A stretch of DNA of 60,012 bases from an alpha proteobacterium L41A (lineage in GTDB: Bacteria > Pseudomonadota > Alphaproteobacteria > Caulobacterales > Caulobacteraceae). The position numbers and the translations under genes are program-made. Below, one piece after another: positions 53,031-60,012 of this stretch. The first letter of the stretch is position 1, and each line of letters opens with the position of its first letter. The notes beneath the pieces are model-generated. The model was not told where the DNA came from and made no database searches. It was given only the letters and a program-made list of their open reading frames with translations. The DNA lies in assembly GCA_000335735.1 (NCBI GenBank), contig AMYY01000021.1, positions 1-60,012 on the forward strand. Reading direction: 5' to 3'.

Positions 53031-53998
53031 ACGCTAAGCACGATCTTGCCGATGTGCCCGCCGGCTTCCAGTTCGGCGTGCGCATCGGCCGCCTGTTCCA
53101 ACGCGAACACCGCCTGAACCGGCGGCTTCACCCTGCCGGACGCGACCCACGGCCAGGCGGTCGCCTCGACAGCGACGGTCAGACGCGCTTTTTCGTCCGC
53201 CGGGCGGCTGCGCAGCGTCGATCCGGTGAGCGTCAACCGCTTCAGCATGATCCGCTGTAGATCCATCTCGACCTTGGGGCTGGTCAGGGAGGCGATGACC
53301 ACCCAACGCCCGCCCGCATTCAGACTGTTCAGGTTCAGGGCGGCGTAATCGCGCCCCACCATGTCCAGAACCACATGCGCGCCGCCCGCCTCGCGGATCT
53401 GCGCCTCCAGATCATCGCTCTTGGCGTCTAGGCTGATGTCCGCGCCCAGCGCCTTGGCGGCTGCGGCCTTGTCCGCCCCGCGTGAGGTGGCGATCACTCG
53501 GGCGCCTGCCGCCTTGGCCATCTGGATGGCCGTCACGCCGATGCCGCTGGTCGCCCCGTGGATCAGCAACGTCTCGCCGGCCTTCAAAGCGCCGCCCTCG
53601 AACACATTGGCGAAGACGGTGAAGACGGTTTCCGGCAGCACAGCCGCCTGAACGAAATCCAGACCCTGGGGGATCGGCAGGACATGACGCGCATCCACCA
53701 CGGCCAACTCCGCATAGCCGCCGCCGCCCAACAGGGCGCAGACCCGGTCGCCGACCGTCCAGCGCGTGACGCCCTCTCCGACGGCCTCGATCTCGCCGGC
53801 GACCTCAAGCCCCAGCACGTCCGACGCGCCGGGGGGAGGGGGGTAGGCGCCGGTGCGTTGCAGCAGGTCCGGCCGGTTCACGCCCGCCGCCCGCACCCGG
53901 ATCAGCACCTGACCCGGCCTCGCCACGGGATCGGGCCGTTCGGCGATCTTCAGGGCCTCGGCCGGTCCGGAACCGCCTTCGATTTCGATCACGCGCAT
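53027..53998 (-). CDS. NAD(P)H quinone oxidoreductase, PIG3/QOR type
   Basis: A 323-residue MDR-superfamily reductase lacking the zinc site. The N-terminal GroES-like domain carries RVRAAGVNRPDLLQRTGAYPPPPGASDVLGLEVAGE; the NADP fold includes LIHGATSGIGVTAIQ and the PIG3 type loop RGADKAAAAKALGAD. Substrates may be quinones or unsaturated carbonyls. It is full length and overlaps the CVNH gene at the stop. Start ATG 53998. Confidence 0.94.
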   Translation of the reverse strand: MRVIEIEGGSGPAEALKIAERPDPVARPGQVLIRVRAAGVNRPDLLQRTGAYPPPPGASDVLGLEVAGEIEAVGEGVTRWTVGDRVCALLGGGGYAELAVVDARHVLPIPQGLDFVQAAVLPETVFTVFANVFEGGALKAGETLLIHGATSGIGVTAIQMAKAAGARVIATSRGADKAAAAKALGADISLDAKSDDLEAQIREAGGAHVVLDMVGRDYAALNLNSLNAGGRWVVIASLTSPKVEMDLQRIMLKRLTLTGSTLRSRPADEKARLTVAVEATAWPWVASGRVKPPVQAVFALEQAADAHAELEAGGHIGKIVLSV

Positions 53999-54086
53999 CG
54001 CACCCGCCTTGCATTCGTCCGTATCCGGGCGTTCAGATAGGGACCGTGGACCGCCTTGGCCATGACAGCGCGAAAGGAAGGCGACG

Positions 54087-54290
54087 ATGTTCCAAGATCT
54101 TGAACCCCGCCCGCAACGCGGCGAACCGCTGCGGGCCCTGTCACGCGAAGACCTGGATGTTTACGCCGTTGAGGATTTGCAGGAGCGGATCGCCGCCCTG
54201 GAAGCCGAGATCGCGCGCTCGCGCGCCGCAATCGAGACGAAACGCTCCAAGAAAAACGCCGCCGACGCCCTGTTCAACTTCGGTTCGTGA
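54087..54290 (+). CDS. DUF1192 family protein
   Basis: A 67-residue cytoplasmic coiled-coil protein. EDLQERIAALEAEIARSRAAIETKRSKKNAADALF is the DUF1192 signature. Function is unknown. It starts at ATG 54087, after GGAAGG, and is 95 bases from rcdA on the same strand, so the two may be cotranscribed. Confidence 0.88.
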   Translation: MFQDLEPRPQRGEPLRALSREDLDVYAVEDLQERIAALEAEIARSRAAIETKRSKKNAADALFNFGS

Positions 54291-54385
54291 TCGCGAATGG
54301 CACGTCCGCATGGCATGAGCGTTGCACCCATTCTGCAAAATGCCGCCGCCAGCGGCCGATTGCAGGACGGACCCGCACTTTTCCG

Positions 54386-54901
54386 ATGTTTAAAGCTCAG
54401 ATGACCTCCGCTCTCTCTCCCGCTGACCGCAGCCGCACCGTTCGCGATTTCGCCCGGTCGGAACTGTTCGATCGCACCTTCCGCGAAGGCATGGAGCTGG
54501 TCGAGGAGACCGCCGCCTATCTGGACGGCGAGGGCCGTCGCGACTCCAAGATGCTCTCGCGCGCCGCCGCCCTGGCCTATGCCGCCGAGAGCATGAAGTT
54601 GACCACGCGCCTGATGCAGATCGCCTCCTGGCTCCTGGTCCAGCGCGCCGTGCGCGAGGAAGACATGACGCCCGAGGCCGCCTGCGAACCGCGCTACCGG
54701 CTCAACGACCGTCGCATCGACGCCGAGCCCAGCCACGCCGAACTGCCGATCGCCCTGATCGAATATCTGGTTCGTTCGGAAAAGCTGTTCGACCGCACCC
54801 TTTATCTGGATCGCCGCATGTACGCCGACGATCAGGATCAGGCCCCGGAAAACCCGGTGCTCAGCCAGATGGGCATGCTTGAGGCGGCCTTCAGGGGCTG
54901 A
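54386..54901 (+). CDS. rcdA: DUF1465 protein, RcdA-like adaptor
   Basis: A 171-residue helical protein of DUF1465, the family of Caulobacter RcdA, an adaptor in the hierarchy that delivers CtrA to ClpXP at the swarmer-to-stalk transition. RDFARSELFDRTFREGMELVEETAAYL and RAAALAYAAESMKLTTRLMQIASWLLVQRAVRE are the family blocks. I take ATG 54386; a nearby ATG at residue 6 is an alternative. The upstream frame (from 54287) overlaps DUF1192 and is rejected. The CtrA role is inherited from the family, not shown here. Confidence 0.85.
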   Translation: MFKAQMTSALSPADRSRTVRDFARSELFDRTFREGMELVEETAAYLDGEGRRDSKMLSRAAALAYAAESMKLTTRLMQIASWLLVQRAVREEDMTPEAACEPRYRLNDRRIDAEPSHAELPIALIEYLVRSEKLFDRTLYLDRRMYADDQDQAPENPVLSQMGMLEAAFRG

Positions 54902-54910
54902 TCGCCCCCT

Positions 54911-56473
54911 TTACGGTCCGACGTCGTTGGCGTCAGCCCGGCCGTCGTCGATGGGCTTGGGCAGGTTGACGCCGATGCCCAGCGCCTGCGCCAGCTTGTC
55001 GTCGCGGCCGTAGACGTCCTCGCGGAACGCCACCCGGCCCTGACCGTCCACGAAGGCGGTCCAGTACAGCAAGCGCACCGAGATTTCCCGGCCGGTGGTC
55101 ACGCGCGTCGTCTCACGCGTGTCCTGGGCCGTGTCGAACTGGGCCAGCTTGGTCGGATCGGGCGACAGCAGCAGGCGCGCGAACTCCACCGCATTCTGCA
55201 CCCGCACGCAGCCGTGGCTGCGCTGACGCGTGGACAGGTTGAAGGCGGCCTTCGACGGCGTGTCGTGCAGGAAGATGGCGTAGCTGTCGCGCAGCTCGAA
55301 CTTCACATAGCCCAACGCCGAGCGCGGACCGGCGCGCTGGATGACCGTGCCGTCCTTCACATACATGTCGTTGGCGGCCAGATAGCCCGGCCCCTTAGGT
55401 AGGATTTCGCGGCGCGCGATGCCGGCCGGCACATACCAAGGCGGATTGGCCACGACCGAAGCGAACGGCTTCTCCAGGCTTGGCGTCTGGTTCTCGGCCG
55501 AGCCGACCACGACGCGGTTGGAGTGAACCGGCTTGCCGTCCTTCCAATAGACCATGATGGCGGCGGCGGTGTTGACCTCGATCCGCTCCGGCGCGACCTC
55601 GCGCTTCAGCCAGCGACGGCGCTCCAGGTTCAGTGCGATCTGACGCGCACGGTCCTCGGCCGAGGCGCCCAGCGAGCGCTGGGTGCCCGCGCCGATCCGC
55701 CCGTCGGCGCCGAGGCCATGGCGGTTCTGGAAGCTTTGCACCGCACGTTGCAGTTCGGCGTTGTAAACCAGGCCCTGCGACTTCAGCCGCGCGCCGTCGG
55801 CGGCCGACAGGTCGCCCTCGGCCGTCAGGCGGTCGATCAGGGCGGGGATGCGGCGATCGCTATTGCCCGGCTCGATGGTCGCGCCCTGGGTGAAGCGCGG
55901 CCAGCCGCCCTGCGCCGCTAATCGGCGATAGCGGACATAGCCGGCCGACAGGTTCTGATAGCCGATGTCGGTGGGCGCCAGGCCGTCGTACCATTGGCCC
56001 AGCACATTGCGGGTCAGGGCGTCGCTGAGACCGCGCGGCAGGTCCACGCGGTTCTTCTGCATTTCCCAAAGGTCTTCGACCGTCTCGGGCCGCACCTTGC
56101 CCTCGGCCAGGACGCGGGCATAGGCCAGCGCCGCCGCCGTGGTCCGCAGGTCCGCGCTCGCCGGATCGGCCGCCAGTCCCACGAAGTCGAAATAGTCAGA
56201 GCCCGCCAGACCATGGCGATTGGCGCCGGCCGCGACGGTGTTCAAGGCCCGCACCCGGTCGGCGTTCCACACCGGCCGCCAGCCGTTCATTTCATAGAAG
56301 GCGCGTACATCCGCCTGCTGAGTCTCGGGCAGACGAGAAATCTGGTCGTTGAAGCTGTTGTAGAAGGCGGTCGCCTCCGGTCCGCGCTGCACGAAGACCT
56401 GCTGCGCGCGCGCCGCCGAGCCAAGGGTCATGGCCGCCGTCGCGACGCCCAGACCCAGTTGCCGTCTATTCAT
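54911..56473 (-). CDS. Murein L,D-transpeptidase, YcbB type
   Basis: A 520-residue exported cross-linking enzyme that forms 3-3 peptidoglycan links. ATG 56473 gives MNRRQLGLGVATAAMTLGSAARAQ, a twin-arginine-like signal with an RR. An N-terminal scaffold domain (~30-250), a PG_binding_1 repeat (~265-320, LQRAVQSFQNRHGLGADGRIGAGTQ) and the YkuD catalytic domain (~330-490) follow; the catalytic Cys is in SHGCVRVQN. It is the YcbB (LdtD) architecture. It lies downstream of rpmE on the minus strand. Confidence 0.93.
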   Translation of the reverse strand: MNRRQLGLGVATAAMTLGSAARAQQVFVQRGPEATAFYNSFNDQISRLPETQQADVRAFYEMNGWRPVWNADRVRALNTVAAGANRHGLAGSDYFDFVGLAADPASADLRTTAAALAYARVLAEGKVRPETVEDLWEMQKNRVDLPRGLSDALTRNVLGQWYDGLAPTDIGYQNLSAGYVRYRRLAAQGGWPRFTQGATIEPGNSDRRIPALIDRLTAEGDLSAADGARLKSQGLVYNAELQRAVQSFQNRHGLGADGRIGAGTQRSLGASAEDRARQIALNLERRRWLKREVAPERIEVNTAAAIMVYWKDGKPVHSNRVVVGSAENQTPSLEKPFASVVANPPWYVPAGIARREILPKGPGYLAANDMYVKDGTVIQRAGPRSALGYVKFELRDSYAIFLHDTPSKAAFNLSTRQRSHGCVRVQNAVEFARLLLSPDPTKLAQFDTAQDTRETTRVTTGREISVRLLYWTAFVDGQGRVAFREDVYGRDDKLAQALGIGVNLPKPIDDGRADANDVGP

Positions 56474-56561
56474 AGTCTTCCGCTTCTTCGATCGCTTCGG
56501 CCAGCGTGGCCGACGCCCCTGGTACCCGAACGCCCCCACATTATCGGTGTTCCGACCAAAC

Positions 56562-56589
56562 AAAAAGCGCCGGCCTTGCGACCGACGCT
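56562..56589 (-). terminator. Rho-independent terminator after rpmE
   Basis: On the minus strand AGCGTCGGTC (from 56589) pairs with GGCCGGCGCT (to 56566) through two G-T pairs, around loop GCAA, followed by TTTTG. It separates rpmE from the L,D-transpeptidase. Confidence 0.8.
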
Positions 56590-56632
56590 CTTGGTGTTCC
56601 GATTGCTGCGAGATGTCGCAGCCAAGACGCGC

Positions 56633-56857
56633 TTACTTCTTGATGAAGCCGGCGAACTTGTTGTTGAAGCGCGAGACGCGACCGCCGCGGTCCATCAGCT
56701 GGGCGTTGCCGCCCGTCCAGGCCGGGTGCGTCGACGGATCGATGTCGAGGGCCAGCTTGTCGCCTTCCTTCCCGTAGGTCGAACGGGTCTGGTAGGTGCT
56801 GCCGTCGGTCATCACCACGGTGATGAAGTGGTAGTCGGGGTGGGTATCCGCCTTCAT
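56633..56857 (-). CDS. rpmE: 50S ribosomal protein L31, zinc-free type
   Basis: A 74-residue large-subunit protein. [27 protein letters not shown] and HPAWTGG are hallmarks. It contains no cysteine, so the CxxC zinc site of zinc-type L31 is absent. It begins [11 protein letters not shown]. Divergent from the MsbA-like exporter; a possible leader hairpin CCCGCC/GGCGGG lies around 56920-56940. Confidence 0.96.
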   Translation of the reverse strand: MKADTHPDYHFITVVMTDGSTYQTRSTYGKEGDKLALDIDPSTHPAWTGGNAQLMDRGGRVSRFNNKFAGFIKK

Positions 56858-56991
56858 GGTCGTCGTCCGGTCTCTGCGCGGTGACGATGCCGACCGTCCG
56901 TGCGCGTGAAATGAGAAACCCGCCAGAAATCCGGCGGGAATGAGGGGCGGCGTTTACACCGGGGGGCGTTCCGGGGCAAGAGGCGGGCGAA

Positions 56992-58860
56992 ATGACCGAT
57001 CAAGCCGCCGCCTCCGCCCCTTCCGCCAACCGCGCCTCGGGCATGGCGTCGCTGGAGGGGAGGCCCAGCGCCGGCGCCCTTCTGGCCGACCAGATGTCCG
57101 AAGCGGGCGCCAAACGCGCCAAGCGCCGCGACATCCGCCCGCTGGCGCGACTGATTCCCTTCGCCATGCGCCACAAGGGTCATGCCCTGATGGCGGTCTT
57201 CTGGCTGCTGCTGTCTACCGCCGCTTCGCTGGGCCTGACCGCCCTGGCGCGCGGGGCCATCGACCATGGGTTCGAGGCCGGCGGCGCCAATCTGAACATC
57301 TGGTTCCTGCTGCTGGGCGCCAACGCCCTGTTCCTGGGGCTGGCGACCGCCGCCCGCTACTATTTCGTCACCCGCACGGGCGAGCGCGTCATCGCCGATG
57401 TGCGAAAGGGCCTGTTCGGCCGCATCCTGACGCTGGACCCGTCCTTCTACGCCCATATGCGCACCGGCGAGGTGCTGTCGCGCCTGACCACGGACATCGC
57501 CCTGGTCGAGACGCTGATGACGACGTCGATCTCTTACGCGCTACGCAACTTCCTGACCCTGATCGGCGGCGTGGCCCTGCTGTTCTTCGTCAGCCCCAAA
57601 CTGACCGGCTTCGTCCTGCTGATCGTGCCCTTCCTCCTGGGGCCGATCTTCATCTTCGGCCGCAAGGTGCGCAAACTGACCGTCGCGTCCCAGGACCGCT
57701 TCGCCAACGCTGTCGGCTTTGCTGGCGAAAGCGTGGACGCCATCGAGACGGTCCAGGCCTTCGGTCGCGAACAGAGCGCCATCACCCGCTTCGGCGCGGC
57801 GGTCGAGGACGCCTTCAACGCCTCCCTGACCCGGATGCAGGCCCGCGCCTGGATGACCGCCCTGATCATCGTCGTCATGTTCGGCGGCGTGACCCTGGTG
57901 CTGTGGCTGGGCGCCCAGGACGTGGTGAAGGGCGCCATGACGCCCGGCGCCCTGCTTCAGTTCGTTCTGCTGTCCGTTTTCGCCGCAGGCGCCGTGGGCG
58001 CGCTCGGCGAAAGCTGGGGCGACGTGCAAAAGGCCGCCGGCGCCATGGAGCGGATCGAGGAGCTGATGCGCGCCGTCGCCGGCATCGCCCCGCCGCCTCA
58101 GGCCACGGCCCTGCCGACGCCCCCGCGCGGCGAGGTGTCGATGTCGGCCGTCGGCTTCGCCTATCCGGGCCGCCCGGATCTGCCGGCCCTGAAAGGTTTC
58201 AGCCTGACCGTGCGCCCCGGTGAGACGGTCGCCCTGGTCGGTCCGTCCGGCGCCGGCAAGTCCACGGTCTTCCGCCTGCTGCTGCGCTTCTATGATCCAC
58301 AGACCGGCATGGTCTCGGTCGACGGCGTCGATGTGCGCCAGGCCGATCCCGTCGCCGTGCGCGACCGCTTCGCCTGGGTGTCGCAGGAGACGCCGCTGTT
58401 CTCGGGCTCGGCCTTGGAAAACATCCGCTTCGGCCGCGAAAACACCACCCTGGAAGAAGCCCGCGCCGTCGCCGAAAAGGCCCAGGCGCTTGGCTTTATC
58501 GACGCCCTGCCCGAAGGCTTCGACACCCCGCTCGGCGAGCGCGGCAAGAGCCTGTCGGGCGGCCAGCGCCAGCGCCTGGCCATCGCCCGCGCCCTGGTCC
58601 GCGACGCCCCCATCCTGCTGCTGGACGAGGCCACCAGCGCGCTGGACGCCGAAAGCGAACGCCTGGTCCAGGTCGCCCTCGATCAGGCGATGGAGGAGCG
58701 CACCACCCTGGTCATCGCCCACCGTCTCGCCACCGTCCTGCGCGCCGACCGCATCGTCGTCATGGACGACGGCCGCGTGGTCGAAGAGGGCACCCACGAG
58801 CAACTCGTCGCCCAGGGCGGCCTCTACGCCCGCCTCGCCGAGCTTCAGTTCCGCAGCTAG
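56992..58860 (+). CDS. MsbA-like ABC exporter (fused permease and ATPase)
   Basis: A 622-residue half-transporter. A ~50-residue N-terminal tail precedes six transmembrane helices (~60-360) and an ATPase domain (~380-620). Walker A GPSGAGKST, signature LSGGQRQR, Walker B ILLLDEATSALD and the H-loop IAHRL are intact. It resembles the lipid/drug exporters of the MsbA/ABCB family; substrate is unknown. ATG 56992 is used. Its last bases overlap the convergent glycerophosphodiesterase by four. Confidence 0.95.
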   Translation: MTDQAAASAPSANRASGMASLEGRPSAGALLADQMSEAGAKRAKRRDIRPLARLIPFAMRHKGHALMAVFWLLLSTAASLGLTALARGAIDHGFEAGGANLNIWFLLLGANALFLGLATAARYYFVTRTGERVIADVRKGLFGRILTLDPSFYAHMRTGEVLSRLTTDIALVETLMTTSISYALRNFLTLIGGVALLFFVSPKLTGFVLLIVPFLLGPIFIFGRKVRKLTVASQDRFANAVGFAGESVDAIETVQAFGREQSAITRFGAAVEDAFNASLTRMQARAWMTALIIVVMFGGVTLVLWLGAQDVVKGAMTPGALLQFVLLSVFAAGAVGALGESWGDVQKAAGAMERIEELMRAVAGIAPPPQATALPTPPRGEVSMSAVGFAYPGRPDLPALKGFSLTVRPGETVALVGPSGAGKSTVFRLLLRFYDPQTGMVSVDGVDVRQADPVAVRDRFAWVSQETPLFSGSALENIRFGRENTTLEEARAVAEKAQALGFIDALPEGFDTPLGERGKSLSGGQRQRLAIARALVRDAPILLLDEATSALDAESERLVQVALDQAMEERTTLVIAHRLATVLRADRIVVMDDGRVVEEGTHEQLVAQGGLYARLAELQFRS

Positions 58861-59888
58861 CGCGCTGTGGGCCGCGCCAGGGCCGGGAAGTCGCTGAACA
58901 GCGCATCGACCCCGGCCTCGGCGAAGGCTGCGGCATAGCCGGGCATGTCGCCGTGCCCGGCCGGGTCATCGCCTCTGCGTCGCTCGACCGGCAGAAAGGC
59001 GTTCTCGGCCCGCAGCGTCCAGACCAAGACCTTCAGGCCCGCCGCGTGGGCGTCCTCGACCAAAGCTGTCGGCGCGGTGGTGCGGCCTTCGGCGTCTCGC
59101 GGCAGGACCAATGTCATCTCCGGCGCGACCCAGGCGGCGTAGGTGGCGATGGCCTTCAGCCCCTCGGGCGCAATCATCTGCGCATAGGTCACGTCCGCCC
59201 GGTCCGCCGGTCCGCCCTTGGCCGCCACGAGTTGAGCCAGCGGCGCATCGATCCGCGTCGCCAACCGCTCCAGCGGCCCGACCTCGAAACACTGGATGAT
59301 GATCGGGGCCTCGGCGCCCGTCAGACCCAGCCGCTCCAGTTCCGCGACGAAGCCGTCCTCCATCGGCAAACCGATCCCGGCGAAATAGGTCGGGTGCTTC
59401 AGTTCCGGCGCCACGCCGATCGTCCGCCCGGTCCGCGCCGAGGCCTGGCGCGCGATGGCGACGACCTCGTCGAAGGTCAGGATCGACTCTTGACTGTCAT
59501 AGGCGGCGCTGACCGGTCGAAACGCGGGCAACCGTTCCCTGGCCCTCAGGGTCTTCAACTCGGCCAGGGTGAAGTCTTCGGTGAACCAGCCGGTGGTCTC
59601 GACCCCGTCGATGGTCTTGGTCGTCCGACGGCCTGCGAACTCGGGCCGGCCGCGCACGTCGGTCGTGCCGCCGATCTCGTTCTCATGCCGATCGACGAAG
59701 ACGCCGTCCCTGGTCAGCACCAGATCCGGCTCGATCACGTCCGCGCCCTGTTCGATCGCCAGCTCATAGGCCGCACGCGTGTGCTCGGGCCGTTCGCCGG
59801 ACGCGCCGCGATGGGCGATGATCAGGGGCTGGGCCAAGGCTGGCGTTCCGGTCAGAAGGACGAGGCCGCACAGGATGAAACGGATCAT
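58857..59888 (-). CDS. Glycerophosphodiester phosphodiesterase, exported
   Basis: A 343-residue periplasmic enzyme cleaving glycerophosphodiesters. ATG 59888 gives MIRFILCGLVLLTGTPALA, a signal peptide. The GDPD motif IIAHRGASGERPEHT begins the TIM barrel (~20-), followed by ADVIEPDLVLTRDG (E-x-D metal ligands) and VDRHE. The C-terminal part (VLVWTLRAENAF, FSDFPALA) completes it. It could supply phosphate or glycerol phosphate in phosphate starvation, but no Pho box is visible at its start. Confidence 0.94.
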   Translation of the reverse strand: MIRFILCGLVLLTGTPALAQPLIIAHRGASGERPEHTRAAYELAIEQGADVIEPDLVLTRDGVFVDRHENEIGGTTDVRGRPEFAGRRTTKTIDGVETTGWFTEDFTLAELKTLRARERLPAFRPVSAAYDSQESILTFDEVVAIARQASARTGRTIGVAPELKHPTYFAGIGLPMEDGFVAELERLGLTGAEAPIIIQCFEVGPLERLATRIDAPLAQLVAAKGGPADRADVTYAQMIAPEGLKAIATYAAWVAPEMTLVLPRDAEGRTTAPTALVEDAHAAGLKVLVWTLRAENAFLPVERRRGDDPAGHGDMPGYAAAFAEAGVDALFSDFPALARPTAR

Positions 59889-59929
59889 CCGCCTTGGATA
59901 GGGCAGGGGCGCGATAGGCCGATGACCGT

Positions 59930-59974
59930 CTCCTCCCCACATGTGGGGAGGGGGACCGCGAAGCGGTGGAGGGG
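59930..59974. repeat. Intergenic REP-like repeat at the window end
   Basis: Palindrome CTCCCCACATGTGGGGAG (59933-59950), followed at 59955-59967 by hairpin ACCGC-GAA-GCGGT and GGAGGGG. It sits directly upstream of the glycerophosphodiesterase, and its distal end is cut by the window. Such CTCCCC...GGAGGGG units are typical of Caulobacterales intergenic DNA as I recall them. Confidence 0.65.
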
Positions 59975-60012
59975 TTCTTGGCGCCCCACCGGCCGCTGGC
60001 GATCAGGCAAGA

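Noticed and set aside
54287..54385. Upstream extension of the rcdA reading frame
   Set aside because: It overlaps DUF1192 and gives a cysteine- and arginine-rich stretch unlike the family; the internal ATG at 54386 fits the family start.

Overview
The window is GC-rich, densely packed chromosomal DNA of an alphaproteobacterium. It most likely comes from the Caulobacterales, and a Brevundimonas-like genome fits best. This rests on the co-occurrence of homologues of GapR (DUF2312), TacA, TrcR (DUF1013), RcdA (DUF1465), COQ9, DUF1192, a three-gene pntAA-pntAB-pntB transhydrogenase, an L31 and an L36 without zinc-binding cysteines, and Caulobacter-like promoter hexamers. I see no prophage, IS element, integrase or CRISPR array. 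The species call is an inference from gene content, not from a search.

Layout. 1-5.1 kb: a lytic transglycosylase, a structurally odd tRNA-Cys, rpmJ between two covarying hairpin repeats, gapR, a basic protein, a GIY-YIG nuclease gene bracketed by perfect inverted palindromes, and tacA. 5.2-16.9 kb: a DUF4153 membrane protein, oligoendopeptidase F, a cytochrome oxidase subunit IV-like peptide, the pnt operon with an extra 88-residue membrane protein inside it, a DUF1801 protein, an acyltransferase, a WYL regulator and an M1-like secreted peptidase. 17-25.8 kb: a probably Fur-controlled TonB receptor with a DUF6607 partner, ychF, a copper-related trio (DUF2946, PepSY, PCu(A)C), pth and rplY. 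25.9-35 kb: an MHYT hybrid kinase, then the phosphate block phoR / Pho box / pstC-pstA-pstB-phoU-phoB, closed by a strong terminator shared with hslO. 36-44 kb: a coiled membrane protein, a fused phosphoserine phosphatase-phosphoglycerate dehydrogenase, an autotransporter GDSL esterase, a diguanylate cyclase, purE-purK, COQ9 and rpsU with an apparent CUG start. 44-60 kb: a REPIN-like repeat, an ABC exporter pair, a CocE-type hydrolase, an M23 peptidase, two YdcH-like peptides, ubiX, trcR, a secreted CVNH-CVNH-crystallin protein, a quinone oxidoreductase, rcdA, an L,D-transpeptidase, rpmE, an MsbA-like exporter and a glycerophosphodiesterase.

How the genes work together. The clearest functional unit is the Pho block: low phosphate would activate PhoB through PhoR, and PhoB would bind the 18-bp Pho box ahead of pstC; pstS is not in the window. 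The pnt operon makes NADPH from the proton gradient. The TonB/DUF6607 pair and the PepSY/PCu(A)C/DUF2946 trio look like metal or heme acquisition. Four cell-cycle regulators of the Caulobacter type (gapR, tacA, trcR, rcdA) lie here but not in one operon.

Most worth a second look: (1) the tRNA-Cys-like gene at 1957-2033 with a 13-bp acceptor/T helix and an eight-base anticodon loop; (2) the GIY-YIG gene framed by 28-bp perfect inverted palindromes, which looks like a small mobile or domesticated unit; (3) the paired 32-nt hairpins around rpmJ, whose stems differ by compensatory changes; (4) the SerB-SerA fusion; (5) the double cyanovirin plus crystallin protein; and (6) the CUG start of rpsU.
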